From: CAYNVS01 sp964400725
GTDB lineage: Bacteria > Myxococcota_A > SURF-8 > CAYNVS01
Assembly (NCBI GenBank): GCA_964400725.1
Contig: CAYNVS010000012.1
Location: 18,880-82,879, forward strand
Reading direction: 5' to 3'
Length of the DNA: 64,000 nt
Of the stretch, positions 34,336-42,968 are shown piece after piece; within the stretch, counting starts at the first letter, position 1, and each line of letters opens with the position of its first letter. A program made the translations under genes and the position numbers. The notes beneath the pieces are model-generated. The model ran no database searches and had not been told where the DNA came from. It saw only the letters and a list, made by a program, of their open reading frames with translations.

Positions 34336-34360
34336 GCCGCCTTGAAGGCGGCTTTTTTTT
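34336..34360 (+). terminator. Intrinsic terminator of Tol module 1
   Basis: A 7-bp GC stem (34336-34342 with 34346-34352) with a 3-nt loop is followed by eight T. Confidence 0.88.
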
Positions 34361-34380
34361 ATTTATTCGACAAAGAAGTA

Positions 34381-34408
34381 TTGAAATATTTTTTTTATCT
34401 GATATAAA
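34381..34408 (+). promoter_or_regulatory. Promoter of nadA
   Basis: TTGAAA (34381-34386), a 16-bp spacer and TATAAA (34403-34408) lie 35 bp upstream of the nadA ATG. Confidence 0.6.
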
Positions 34409-34443
34409 TAACGAGTCGCTTTTTTGAAAGAGCAGTACAACTA

Positions 34444-35520
34444 ATGAACATTCAAAGTTTGCAAGAATTTCAAGCGCTTCCGGCTCCGGAATTAACCGGC
34501 TACATTCAGCGGCGCAAAAAGGAGCTGGGCTCCTCGCTTCTCATTTTGACTCATCATTATCAGCGCCCCGAAATTGTAGCCTTGGGCGATTTCGTAGGAG
34601 ATTCGTTTAAACTGGCGCAGACGGCCGCGTCCGTAAAAGGGGTTAAAAACGTAGTTTTCTGCGGCGTAAACTTTATGGCTGAAGCGGTTTCTACGCTGGT
34701 AAACAACGACGTCGTAGTTCAGCTGTCAAGCCCCACTTCCGGCTGCCCCATGGCCGACATGGCCGAAGAGCAGGACGTTTTGGACGCGGTGAACGCGATA
34801 CGCGACGTGGGACACGACGTAGTCATTCCAGTCGTTTATATGAATTCCACGTCCGAGATTAAAGCGATAGCCGGCGGAATGGGCGGATGCGTCTGCACTT
34901 CCTCCAACGCCGACAAGGCGGTTGCGTGGGCTTTGGCGCAGCGCGCAAAGGTTCTATTCCTGCCGGACGAATACCTCGGCGTCAATACCTGCCGCAAATT
35001 GGGGCTGCCCGAAAAAGATTACTGCGTTTACGAGCGCGGCAAGGAAAAAGGTTCGCTGTCGAACAATCAAATTAAGGCGGCTAAAGTTTTAATTTGGAAC
35101 GGTTTCTGCCACGTTCATAAAGGGTTTAAACCGGAGCACATAATCGCCGCCCGCGCAATGTCGGCAAACGCCAAGGTTGCGGTTCATCCGGAATGCTCGC
35201 CGGAAGTGGTTCAAATGGCGGACGCGGTCGGCAGCACCGAATTTTTAGTAAAATACGTCGAATCTCAACCCGAAGGTTCGACTGTATTCGTAGGAACCGA
35301 AAATAATCTTGTGCGCAGGCTTGCGGCCTCGCACGCCGGCAAAAGAATTCTGCCTCTTTCTAACGAGGCTGTCTGCTTCAATATGGCGAAGAACACGCCC
35401 GCTCATTTGGCGTGCTCGTTAAAGGACGAAAATTTGGGTATTTGGGGAAAAGTATCCGTTCCTTTGGAGTCAAAGCTATTCGCGGCGGTCGCGCTTAATA
35501 GAATGCTTTCTTTGGAGTAA
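34444..35520 (+). CDS. nadA: Quinolinate synthase A
   Basis: A 358-residue NadA that condenses iminoaspartate with dihydroxyacetone phosphate to quinolinate in NAD synthesis. The three [4Fe-4S] ligands are visible at Cys101 (SGCPMADM), Cys222 (GFCHVH) and Cys311 (AVCFNM), with the spacing of the Bacillus-type enzyme. HHYQRPE near the N-terminus and GDSFKLAQ are also conserved. NadB and NadC are not in the window. Confidence 0.96.
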   Translation: MNIQSLQEFQALPAPELTGYIQRRKKELGSSLLILTHHYQRPEIVALGDFVGDSFKLAQTAASVKGVKNVVFCGVNFMAEAVSTLVNNDVVVQLSSPTSGCPMADMAEEQDVLDAVNAIRDVGHDVVIPVVYMNSTSEIKAIAGGMGGCVCTSSNADKAVAWALAQRAKVLFLPDEYLGVNTCRKLGLPEKDYCVYERGKEKGSLSNNQIKAAKVLIWNGFCHVHKGFKPEHIIAARAMSANAKVAVHPECSPEVVQMADAVGSTEFLVKYVESQPEGSTVFVGTENNLVRRLAASHAGKRILPLSNEAVCFNMAKNTPAHLACSLKDENLGIWGKVSVPLESKLFAAVALNRMLSLE

Positions 35521-35550
35521 TTTTAACGCATTATCGAAAGCGCTGCAAAG

Positions 35551-36432
35551 ATGAATTCAACCATATGCCCAAAGTGCGGTAAATCCGTGCCATGGAAGAA
35601 ATTCTGCGGGTTATGCGGGGCAGTCCTACCAGAAGAACCAAAACCCTTTCTAGCCGAGCCGTCGGTGCCTCCTCCGAAGGAGGATTTGTCCGGCGATCTC
35701 CTTTCGGAGCTTGAGGAAGTTGTGAAATTCAATCCCGGCTCCGTTGAAATAACGCGCAACGGGGACGTACCGCCTAGAGAGCCCCGCGCTATGGGGACTA
35801 TAACGGCAAAGGCGGTTAAACCCGAAGGATCGGGAAAACTGCCGCCTAATCCGAATGCGACGGCTTCAAGGCTGTCTGCGGTTTCCTCTCAACCCATCAA
35901 AATAAGAGACGACTATAATCCTTCCGAGTCGATATTCGACAAAGTGCAGGTTGCGGCCACCAAAGAAAAGATTGCGGAAGAAGAGCCCATGCTTCACAAA
36001 AAAAGAACGCTCGTTCTTATCGTTATAGCTATTTCTTCGGCCATTCTTCTGGCCTCGTATATGATGATTTTTTCCTACAAGAAAAAAAACATCGTCGAAA
36101 ACGTGGAAATCGGATTAATGGCCCCCAACCGGAACAACGTCGAAGTAACGAGCAAACTGCTTGAAAAAAACGGCTGTAAAATTAAAAAACTCGACATCGG
36201 CGCTTCTCCCGTAAACGGCGAGGAAATAGCGGAATACGAAAAGAAGAAGGGAAGCAAGGTCGAGGATGCGACGCATAAAATATGGCTCTCGGCAAAATGT
36301 TCCGCTTTGTGGGCTCCTTTCGGGTTCGCCGTCGAAGCCGAAAAGCTGGATAACCTTTCGGATGACCGCAAAGGCAAAAACTTTGTTTACGATCCGACAA
36401 TCGGCGAATTGATAGAAAAGCCGCGCAAGTAA
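35551..36432 (+). CDS. Zinc-ribbon single-pass membrane protein of unknown function
   Basis: A 293-residue protein. An N-terminal zinc ribbon (CPKCG at 6-10, CGLCG at 19-23) is followed by a Pro/Ser-rich disordered linker of about 115 residues. A TM helix lies near 152-172 (LVLIVIAISSAILLASYMMIF), and a predicted extracytoplasmic domain of about 115 residues has no recognised fold. The architecture recalls the N-terminal zinc-ribbon membrane proteins common in Myxococcota. It is 30 bp downstream of nadA and may be read through from it. Confidence 0.78.
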   Translation: MNSTICPKCGKSVPWKKFCGLCGAVLPEEPKPFLAEPSVPPPKEDLSGDLLSELEEVVKFNPGSVEITRNGDVPPREPRAMGTITAKAVKPEGSGKLPPNPNATASRLSAVSSQPIKIRDDYNPSESIFDKVQVAATKEKIAEEEPMLHKKRTLVLIVIAISSAILLASYMMIFSYKKKNIVENVEIGLMAPNRNNVEVTSKLLEKNGCKIKKLDIGASPVNGEEIAEYEKKKGSKVEDATHKIWLSAKCSALWAPFGFAVEAEKLDNLSDDRKGKNFVYDPTIGELIEKPRK

Positions 36433-36452
36433 CTTAATAATTGCATTTTAAG

Positions 36453-36600
36453 AGGAGGGGCCGCGCCCCGACCGCGTGTCTTAACGGCCGGAGCGCGGAT
36501 CGTGAAGTGCGACCGGACAGCTTATCCGCAGTAAGGTTTGTAAGGCAGGTTGCGGGGCTTAACGTCCGATCTGGATGATATAGGACAGGTTCGGTTGGTT
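36453..36600. ncRNA. Candidate structured RNA in the 431-bp gap 36433-36863
   Basis: This GC-rich island between convergent genes has several possible helices and no frame. They are GGGGC/GCCCC at 36457-36469, CCGCG (36472-36476) with CGCGG (36494-36498), CGGAC (about 36514-36518) with GTCCG (36564-36568), and an alternative GCCCCG/CGGGGC pairing across about 85 nt. The AT-rich remainder carries a 10-bp inverted repeat and the terminator. No known RNA family was recognised and strand is undecided. Confidence 0.25.
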
Positions 36601-36611
36601 TTGAAAGAACT

Positions 36612-36755
36612 TGCCATTTGCATTAATACTAACAAACATAAAGTAGGTTTTATTCCCGAAATGGCAACAGTAACTCGACTTTTTATAATTAAAAATAATT
36701 AATATAAAATGTTTATTCGATAAGAGACGCTAATTGGCGGTATAAGCAAATGGCA
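36612..36755. repeat. Exact 10-bp inverted repeat spaced about 124 bp
   Basis: TGCCATTTGC at 36612-36621 and its reverse complement GCAAATGGCA at 36746-36755 bracket an AT-rich segment between convergent genes. It could close a long RNA hairpin or mark a small inserted element; chance is not excluded. Confidence 0.4.
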
Positions 36756-36816
36756 TTTGAGAGTTTTCTTACATGTAAAGTCGTAATTGTCGTTTTGGAG
36801 CTAAATTTTAAATATA

Positions 36817-36848
36817 AAAAAAAGCTCTCCTTACGGAGAGCCTTTTTT
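36817..36848. terminator. Bidirectional intrinsic terminator
   Basis: A 7-bp stem (36824-36830 with 36835-36841) with loop TTAC has an A-rich left flank and a T6 right flank. It serves the HEAT lipoprotein gene on the minus strand and any plus-strand transcript of the gap. Confidence 0.85.
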
Positions 36849-36863
36849 GGGGGCTGCACGGCA

Positions 36864-38564
36864 TTATTTGCCGGCTTTTTCCATTTTTTCTTCGTCTATA
36901 ACGCGGTCTTCGGTGATGTTGAATTGGCGCTTTTTAACCGCTAAAACGTAACCGAGCTCTTCAAACGGCTTCTGGAACATGAAACCAAGATTGGCTTCTT
37001 TTTTAGCCGTCATCAGTTTGAAATAAAGGTCTTTCGTGCACAGCCGGTTAGATGCGAAAACGGCGGCGTTTAGAACGTAGAGGTTTGGATACTGGAAGGC
37101 CTTAACTATTGCGTCGCCTACTTTGACGTCGCCAAGGTGTCCTATGGCCATAAGGGACTTTTCGACTTTCGCCCAGTGGGTTCCGTCGTCGTTGGGGGGC
37201 GGCAGCGAAATTTCTTTCGCGTAGCAGGCGGCGTCGCTCTTGCAGCGCTTGGAAATTTCATAGCGGCGCTGGAAAGATTTAAGTAGGTCGGGGGTGGACA
37301 TTTCAAGGCCGAAGATTTGCGTTTTAACTTTGCCTTTTGCTACGGCCTGATCGAAGCGGTCGGCAAACTTGGCGTTGAGGTCGAGCTGGGTCAGAGCATT
37401 GGCAGCTGCGACCGGAATTTGCGAAAGGGTCAGAGGCTTGTTGTCCGGACCTTTGATTGTAGTGTCGCCGGCCTCGAAGATTTTAATCAGCTCTTCGAGC
37501 CTTCCTTCGGGGATACCGATTTGAATAAGAGCGTTAGCAATGTGTTCTTTTATGGAAATCTGCTCGGTATTCATCGGTTTGGAAATGAAGATTTTAAGCA
37601 GAGGCTCGACCGCGGTCTGATCGCCCAAACGCCCGATGGCCTGTACCATCTTGGCCATGACTTCAATGGCGTAATCGGAGTTCGGTTTAATCGCCTTGTC
37701 GAATTCTCCGAGAAGGAAATCGACGAAGCATTTGTCTCTCGATTGTCCCATGACTTCGACGGCCTTAATTTGCACCCACGGGTCTTCAAGGCCGATTTCG
37801 CTGGCGATGCCGAGAACTTTGCCGTCAACCTTTTTGAAAACTTTTTCGTTTTGGAGCGTAAAGAGTTTCTTCATCGCGTTGCACATCGGTTCGCCGCCGA
37901 TGCGGATAATCGCGAGTTCCGCGTCGCGGAAAAGCGTATAGCCTTCTTTATCGACGAACAAAGCCCACGCCAAATCGTCGATGGTTTCTGCCGCGCGAAG
38001 TTTTCCGAGGCTTATTACCGCATAATGGCGTATAATCATTGGAAGTTTAACGTTTTTCATAACGTCAAGCAGGGTAGGAACGCTCTTGGGGTCGTTTATT
38101 AAACCGAGAGCCTGAACCGCGCCGGCCTTGGAAAGGTTGCCGGTCAGTTTGTTTGTAGCTACGTCCGCGAGCGTAGGAATTGCGTTTTTATCGCCGATTA
38201 AACCGAGCGCCTGACAGATGTCGTTTGTAAGTCTGTCGAAGTCCGGGCTGTCTTTATCTTTAATTTTATTAACTATTTCAATCAATTTAGGAACGGCGAC
38301 CGGATCGCCGAGCATGCCGATTACTTTTACGGCGTTTCTCGCGGCGGCTTTGTCGGTTTCAACGATTTCAATGAGCTTGGGAATAGCGGCCTGCGCCAGT
38401 TTCTTGTTTTTGGCGTTATTCTGGATGTAGCGCATGGCGGCGTCTCTTGTTTTGAGCTCGCCGAGCTCGTCCGCCCAATCCTGTTCGGTCTTTTCGAGCG
38501 TGCAGCCGACGGCGGCCAGCATAACCGCCAGAACTAAGCCGTAACCAAGTTTTCTCAAATTCAT
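36864..38564 (-). CDS. HEAT-repeat lipoprotein
   Basis: Start chosen at ATG 38564 (566 residues) because AGAGG lies about 7 nt upstream; a TTG 18 bases earlier is also in frame. The lipobox is AVGC. The mature protein is a string of HEAT/PBS-lyase-like helical repeats (VGDPVAVPKLIEIV-type units such as IGMLGDPVAVPKL, LGLIGDKNAIPTL, IGRLGDQTAVEPLL). It is probably a periplasmic scaffold anchored to a membrane. It lies between two Tol modules and may serve an envelope machine; that is inference from position. Confidence 0.87.
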   Translation of the reverse strand: MNLRKLGYGLVLAVMLAAVGCTLEKTEQDWADELGELKTRDAAMRYIQNNAKNKKLAQAAIPKLIEIVETDKAAARNAVKVIGMLGDPVAVPKLIEIVNKIKDKDSPDFDRLTNDICQALGLIGDKNAIPTLADVATNKLTGNLSKAGAVQALGLINDPKSVPTLLDVMKNVKLPMIIRHYAVISLGKLRAAETIDDLAWALFVDKEGYTLFRDAELAIIRIGGEPMCNAMKKLFTLQNEKVFKKVDGKVLGIASEIGLEDPWVQIKAVEVMGQSRDKCFVDFLLGEFDKAIKPNSDYAIEVMAKMVQAIGRLGDQTAVEPLLKIFISKPMNTEQISIKEHIANALIQIGIPEGRLEELIKIFEAGDTTIKGPDNKPLTLSQIPVAAANALTQLDLNAKFADRFDQAVAKGKVKTQIFGLEMSTPDLLKSFQRRYEISKRCKSDAACYAKEISLPPPNDDGTHWAKVEKSLMAIGHLGDVKVGDAIVKAFQYPNLYVLNAAVFASNRLCTKDLYFKLMTAKKEANLGFMFQKPFEELGYVLAVKKRQFNITEDRVIDEEKMEKAGK

Positions 38565-38582
38565 ATTCAACCTCTTTTTCAA

Positions 38583-39225
38583 GCGTTACTTGGATATTTA
38601 AAGAATACCAAACTTACGTATTTTATCTACTACACAAAAAAAGTCTCTTTTGCAAGATTTTTTTACATTATATATAGAAATAAAAAAAACAGCGCGCGGA
38701 AAGGTTTTTTTCAGAGGGAAAACGTCCGCGAGGAGCGTCGCGAAAACGCCTCCAATGTCCCGCGGGGCTTCAGTAAACATTCGAACGAGGTTAGCGCGCG
38801 TTTGAAAAAACAATTGTTATTACGGATTGAAAAAATCCGCGAAAAGAGCTATTATACTATCGTATAAGAAGAACGGCGTTATAAGGTTTGGAAACCGTTT
38901 GACCCGTCCGGCGCAAAGGAAGAATTTGCCGGCGCGCCCGGCCGGAAAATCGTATAAACGCTGACCATGGCCGTATTCAAGCTCTTTAAACCCATCTCAA
39001 ACGTCTAATAACGCATTGCGTTAATTCTCTTTTTGGGAAGAAAAACGTCATATTTTTTGTTGAAAAATACTGATTGCTAGAAGTTTTTTTTATAAAAAAT
39101 TGGACGCGAAAAAAGTCGGCATGTTTTTCGCGTGTGAATATTAGTTAATCAAATCAACAAGTTGTTAAACGCGGCGATTGCAAGAAAAAAAACGGAAAAG
39201 GATGGAAATTTAATTTTTTTATTTC
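38583..39225. other. Long intergenic region with no gene recognised
   Basis: This AT-rich spacer lies between the divergent HEAT lipoprotein and Tol module 2. Short open frames exist but have no ribosome-binding site or recognisable product. It contains homopurine and homopyrimidine runs and may hold a long 5' leader for module 2 or promoters for both directions. Confidence 0.5.
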
Positions 39226-39259
39226 TTGACAAACGTTTCGCGATATTTTAAAAAATATC
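39226..39259 (+). promoter_or_regulatory. Promoter with overlapping palindrome for Tol module 2
   Basis: TTGACA at 39226-39231 is an exact -35, with TAAAAA at 39249-39254 after 17 bp. An 18-bp palindrome, GATATTTT-AA-AAAATATC (39242-39259), covers the -10, so a dimeric repressor could bind there. Confidence 0.55.
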
Positions 39260-39346
39260 CGATGTGTTTTCTTTGAAAAGAAGTGTAGTTGATGTTCTTA
39301 AGAAGCAAATCTTTTGAATTACCTGAACGCTAAGGAGGGCAAAAAA

Positions 39347-40027
39347 ATGGTCGACAAATTAATGACGTTACTCAACGTAGGAGAAGAGTGGGTACTTTAC
39401 CTGCTGTTCGCAGTCAGCATCGTCTGCGTCGCGCTTATCATCGAACGCGCCGTGGTTTTGCACAAAGCCAAGGGAAACCTTGAACAGCTTAAAGACAAGC
39501 TGCTCGGATTCCTCAGCAGCGGCAATATGGACGGAGCGAAGAAATATTTCTCCTCGGAAGGTTCCGGCCCCGCGGCCATGGCCAGCGCCGCCTTTGCGGC
39601 TCTCGACCGCTCCCCTGAAGCGCTTCAGGAAAGCATTGAAGCCGAAGTTACCGTTCAGCGTATGAAGCTCGAACGCGGACTCGACTTCCTCGGCTCCGTC
39701 GGCTCCAACGCCCCGTTCGTCGGTCTGTTTGGAACCGTTCTCGGTATTATTCAAGCCTTCCAGGCTTTGGCTCACGCCACTAACGCCGAACCGACGAAAA
39801 TCATGGCCGGTATCGCCAGCGCGCTAGTCGCCACGGCGGTCGGTCTGGGCGTCGCCATTCCGGCGCTTGTCGCTTACAACTACTACAAGGGCATCGTCCG
39901 CGACATCATGCGCGCCGGCGAAATTCTTTGCAAGCCGCTTATGTCCTACAGCCTCGATAAAGAACTCGGTCGTCCGGTCGGTTTAGAAGGCAAGAAAGAC
40001 AACAAGAAAGCGGAGTCGGAGGGCTAA
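39347..40027 (+). CDS. TolQ/ExbB-family proton channel protein (module 2)
   Basis: Start chosen at ATG 39347 (226 residues), with AAGGAGGG 7 nt upstream; the frame is open from 39314. TM1 lies at about 15-34. The second membrane region has the family segment GSNAPFVGLFGTVLGIIQAFQ, and a third TM follows (SALVATAVGLGVAIPALVAYN). This is closer to classical ExbB/TolQ than the module 1 protein. It begins a five-gene operon: Q, R, R, AgmX-C protein, barrel. Confidence 0.94.
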   Translation: MVDKLMTLLNVGEEWVLYLLFAVSIVCVALIIERAVVLHKAKGNLEQLKDKLLGFLSSGNMDGAKKYFSSEGSGPAAMASAAFAALDRSPEALQESIEAEVTVQRMKLERGLDFLGSVGSNAPFVGLFGTVLGIIQAFQALAHATNAEPTKIMAGIASALVATAVGLGVAIPALVAYNYYKGIVRDIMRAGEILCKPLMSYSLDKELGRPVGLEGKKDNKKAESEG

Positions 40028-40028
40028 C

Positions 40029-40460
40029 ATGGCGGGAGCGGCGTTAAGCGAAGGCGATGACATCATTGCGGCGATAAACATTACGCCGATGGTTGACATC
40101 ATCCTCGTTCTGCTCATCGTATTCATGGTAACAACTACGTTGGTGCAGAACCCCGTGGTTCCTATCAAGCTGCCGAGATCGGAAAGCGCGATACCTAGAG
40201 ACACTACGCAAAAAACGCTCAACATAATGATTACCAAAGATCAGAAACTCTACATTGACGGCTACGAGAATACTAAGGATACCGTAAAGGAAACTCTTGA
40301 CAACGCTGTCAAGGAAAATCCCGACACCTTCGTAATTCTCGGCGCCGACCAGGACTTGGAATACAAGTACGTCATGGAAATGCTGGAGTTGACGAGAGTA
40401 TTGGGCGTAAAGAATCTGTCTCTTAACGTTCAGTCGGCAAAAACCGGTCAAGGACAATAG
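40029..40460 (+). CDS. ExbD/TolR-family protein, tandem copy 1
   Basis: A 143-residue classical ExbD: short cytoplasmic N-terminus, TM with Asp (NITPMVDIILVLLIVFMVTTT), PVVPIKLPRSES after the membrane and a C-terminal periplasmic domain. The ATG comes right after the TolQ stop. It is strikingly similar to the next gene; the first ~50 residues differ at few positions, but the DNA has diverged at synonymous sites. Confidence 0.94.
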   Translation: MAGAALSEGDDIIAAINITPMVDIILVLLIVFMVTTTLVQNPVVPIKLPRSESAIPRDTTQKTLNIMITKDQKLYIDGYENTKDTVKETLDNAVKENPDTFVILGADQDLEYKYVMEMLELTRVLGVKNLSLNVQSAKTGQGQ

Positions 40461-40496
40461 CCCCGCGCAAGCGGAACTATTAATTCGGAGGTTAAT

Positions 40497-40934
40497 ATGG
40501 CAGGAGCAGCATTAGGAGACGGAGACGAAATCATTGCGGCAATCAATATTACCCCAATGGTTGACATCATTCTCGTCTTGCTCATCGTATTCATGGTTAC
40601 TACCACTTTGATGCAGAACCCTGTGGTTCCGATCAAACTTCCGCGCGCGGAAAGCAATCGGCCGCAGAACCAGGAAAATCCGCCAAAGACCCTGAACGTC
40701 ATGGTTTCTAAAGATCATAAAATAATGATTGACGGTTTGGAATACACTGTTGACCAGACAAGGGATCTTTTCAAAAAAGAGATAGAAGCGGACGACCGTT
40801 TGGTGGTCGTGCTTGGCGGCGAACTGGATGTCGAGTATAAATACGTAATGGAAATACTCGACATGACTCGAATCGTGGGAGTAAAAAATCTCTCGCTCAA
40901 CGTTCAGTTGGCAAGAACCGGTCAGGCTGAGTAG
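40497..40934 (+). CDS. ExbD/TolR-family protein, tandem copy 2
   Basis: A 145-residue paralogue of the preceding gene. N-terminus, TM with Asp and post-TM stretch are nearly identical. The periplasmic middle differs (copy 2 has a Gln/Asn-rich linker), while the ends VKNLSLNVQ match again. GGAGG precedes the ATG. Retention of two similar TolR proteins with divergent middles suggests a heteromeric R pair in one motor. Confidence 0.94.
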   Translation: MAGAALGDGDEIIAAINITPMVDIILVLLIVFMVTTTLMQNPVVPIKLPRAESNRPQNQENPPKTLNVMVSKDHKIMIDGLEYTVDQTRDLFKKEIEADDRLVVVLGGELDVEYKYVMEILDMTRIVGVKNLSLNVQLARTGQAE

Positions 40935-40945
40935 GAGCTTTTAAA

Positions 40946-41956
40946 ATGAAAACGATGAAGATTCTCAGGCAGCGCAGAATCCGCAGAGAGGGACGCGAAC
41001 CCGTCCCCAAATGGAGACTGGTGCCGAAAGTCGCTAAAGTTTCCGAAAAGAACCGCTGGGTAACCACCGTTTTGGTGGTTGTCGCGGTGCTGATGTCCGC
41101 GGGCGCGCACCTTATGCTCGTAAGAGCCTCGGTGAAAGATCAGGAGAAAAACAGCTACCTGATGCAAGTAACTCAGCTGCGTAAAGAGCGCGAAGAGAAA
41201 AAGCCCGAAGAGAAAAAGCCCGAAGAGAAAAAGCCCGAAGACAAAACCGGTCCCGGAAACGCCGAAGGCCCAAAAGCCGACGACAAACCCGCCGGTCATA
41301 AGTCTATCGACGACGCCCGCAATGTGGCTAATACCTCGGCTCTTCTGGGAGCCTTAGATCAAGGCAACGAAGCCATGGATAAGCTGTTCGACGGTTCGGC
41401 CATCGACCCCGAACTTGACAAATCGCTTGCGGACTTGAATGCCGTTACCGGCGTTGACGCCCGCGGAACGAGCGGCTTGGGCATGATGGGAGCCGGTATG
41501 GGCGGCGGCGGCGGAAGCGCTCTGGGCATGGGCGGCCTCGGAAGCAAAGGAAGAGGCGGCTGGGGTTCCGGATACATGAGAGGCGCTCTGGGCGGCGGCG
41601 CGGCCAAAGGCAAACACGGAAGCAATATGGCGAAAGTCGATCAGGGAGCCATCGGAATTCAAGGCGCCCTTGATAAAGGCATCATCCAGAAAATAATCGA
41701 AAAACACCTTAACCAAATCCGTTTCTGCTACCAGAAAGAACTTAACAAGAACCCCAACCTATACGGCAAAATCACCGTTAAGTTCACCATTTCCGGCAAC
41801 GGAACGGTTTCGCAGTCGTCAATCGCTACGACGACCATGCGCAACAACGCGGTCGAGGACTGCGTAGTAAGAGTAATGCGCAACATTATTTTCCCGGCCC
41901 CCAAGAACGGCGGTATAGTTATCGTCAACTATCCGTTCGTCTTCAAGCCGATGTAG
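40946..41956 (+). CDS. AgmX/PglI C-terminal domain, TonB-like protein
   Basis: A 336-residue protein. Its basic cytoplasmic N-terminus (1-37) is followed by a TM at about 38-58, a Lys/Glu/Pro linker and a Gly/Met-rich stretch at about 172-220. The C-terminal AgmX domain (about 243-336) has IRFCYQKELNKNP, Cys261 and Cys306 (a probable disulfide) and the FPAPKNGGIVIVNYPF ending. The plan matches a TonB analogue that spans the periplasm and is driven by the adjacent Q-R-R motor. The linker is encoded by an exact 15-bp tandem repeat. Confidence 0.92.
   Translation: MKTMKILRQRRIRREGREPVPKWRLVPKVAKVSEKNRWVTTVLVVVAVLMSAGAHLMLVRASVKDQEKNSYLMQVTQLRKEREEKKPEEKKPEEKKPEDKTGPGNAEGPKADDKPAGHKSIDDARNVANTSALLGALDQGNEAMDKLFDGSAIDPELDKSLADLNAVTGVDARGTSGLGMMGAGMGGGGGSALGMGGLGSKGRGGWGSGYMRGALGGGAAKGKHGSNMAKVDQGAIGIQGALDKGIIQKIIEKHLNQIRFCYQKELNKNPNLYGKITVKFTISGNGTVSQSSIATTTMRNNAVEDCVVRVMRNIIFPAPKNGGIVIVNYPFVFKPM
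41192..41236 (+). repeat. Three tandem 15-bp repeats coding EEKKP
   Basis: GAAGAGAAAAAGCCC occurs three times in exact tandem within the TonB-like linker. Copy number change would lengthen or shorten the periplasmic spacer by 5 residues without a frameshift. Confidence 0.9.
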
Positions 41957-41997
41957 CGGGTAAAATACGTCGTAACGCTTAATAAAACGAGCTGAAT

Positions 41998-42765
41998 ATG
42001 AAAAACAAAATAGCTATCTTTGCGGTTTTTACGGCGGCGGCGCTCTTTGGGTTCGCGGCCTACGCCGAGGACATTGAGACGGAAAGCAAAGCCGGCGATA
42101 AGGAAACGACTGAAAAAAAGGATTCTTCCGAATCAATAGTCGCGCCCGAAGAAAAAAAGCAGACTATCACAGATGAACAGGTGAAAGACCCGAATCTGCG
42201 CGAATATAAAGACGGCGAAATGATTAATATCGTGCAGCGCGGCTTTTATATGTTCGGCAACATGGGTTATTCCTATTTCCTCGGCGACGTCGGGAAGTTT
42301 GCTCCGCATGGAGTTGCGGTAGGATTCGGCCTAGGATACGACGTATTAGATAAATGGCTTCAGGTAGAGCTCGCCGGTATGGCGATTTCGGCTTCGGCCA
42401 ACATTAAAGACCAAAGCGGCTTTTTCAAAACCGACGCTAAGCTGTCGGGGAGCCACACTACCGTAATGGGGCTGGTTCAGGTCAACGGAACTTACGCATT
42501 TGATCTGCGCCTTTTGGCGAAATTAAAAGTCGGCGGCGGAGTCGCGTGGGACGATAAGTACATTAACGGGTATTCCGCCGATTTGGCGAATCAACAGCCC
42601 GATAAGGTCGCCAGTATAGGCGGAGCGATTGCCACGGGTCTGGCGGTTGAGTATTACACTAAAATGCGTAATTTCTCAGTGGGAATGAATATTGACTTCT
42701 ATTACCTTTTAGCCCCCAAAGCGATGGCGTTAAGTTTTATTCCTAGCGTTAAATACACGTTCTAA
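41998..42765 (+). CDS. Outer-membrane beta-barrel protein of Tol module 2
   Basis: A 255-residue protein with a signal peptide (cleavage near AYAED), an acidic/Lys linker of about 45 residues and a barrel-like body with alternating strands and Gly/Tyr (FYMFGNMGYSYFLGD, VAVGFGLGYDV). The last strand ends in Phe (SVKYTF), the classic Bam signal. It resembles small gliding-associated barrels such as CglE-type proteins in position only. It is probably the outer-membrane terminus of the Q-R-R-TonB-like machine. Confidence 0.83.
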   Translation: MKNKIAIFAVFTAAALFGFAAYAEDIETESKAGDKETTEKKDSSESIVAPEEKKQTITDEQVKDPNLREYKDGEMINIVQRGFYMFGNMGYSYFLGDVGKFAPHGVAVGFGLGYDVLDKWLQVELAGMAISASANIKDQSGFFKTDAKLSGSHTTVMGLVQVNGTYAFDLRLLAKLKVGGGVAWDDKYINGYSADLANQQPDKVASIGGAIATGLAVEYYTKMRNFSVGMNIDFYYLLAPKAMALSFIPSVKYTF

Positions 42766-42790
42766 AGCGCGAAAAGTAATTCAAAGTTAA

Positions 42791-42822
42791 AAGCCTCCTT
42801 CGTAAGAAGGGGCTTTTTTTTT
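42791..42822 (+). terminator. Intrinsic terminator of Tol module 2
   Basis: A 10-bp stem with one bulged T (42791-42801 with 42806-42815 and loop GTAA) runs into a long T tract. Confidence 0.85.
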
Positions 42823-42968
42823 GCTTTAAAGAACGGATTAGCGCGTTTTTATACTAATTTCTGGTCATATCGCGGCAAAAGTTTGGCCTTATTCGGATTT
42901 AGACGGTTTTGATAAGCGCGGCTTGCGAGCGTTGCGCCGTAAAAAATTAAATTGCGCAATTGCCGAAG

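Noticed and set aside
38598..38813. 71-codon minus-strand frame upstream of the HEAT lipoprotein
   Set aside because: No ribosome-binding site, no recognisable composition or neighbour logic, and it lies in AT-rich promoter-type DNA.
40029..40934. Near-identical tandem TolR genes as an assembly duplication
   Set aside because: The two copies differ at many synonymous sites and in the periplasmic middle, so they are real paralogues.
41192..41236. Short tandem repeats as a CRISPR array
   Set aside because: The repeats are contiguous, in frame and coding; there are no spacers and no cas genes.
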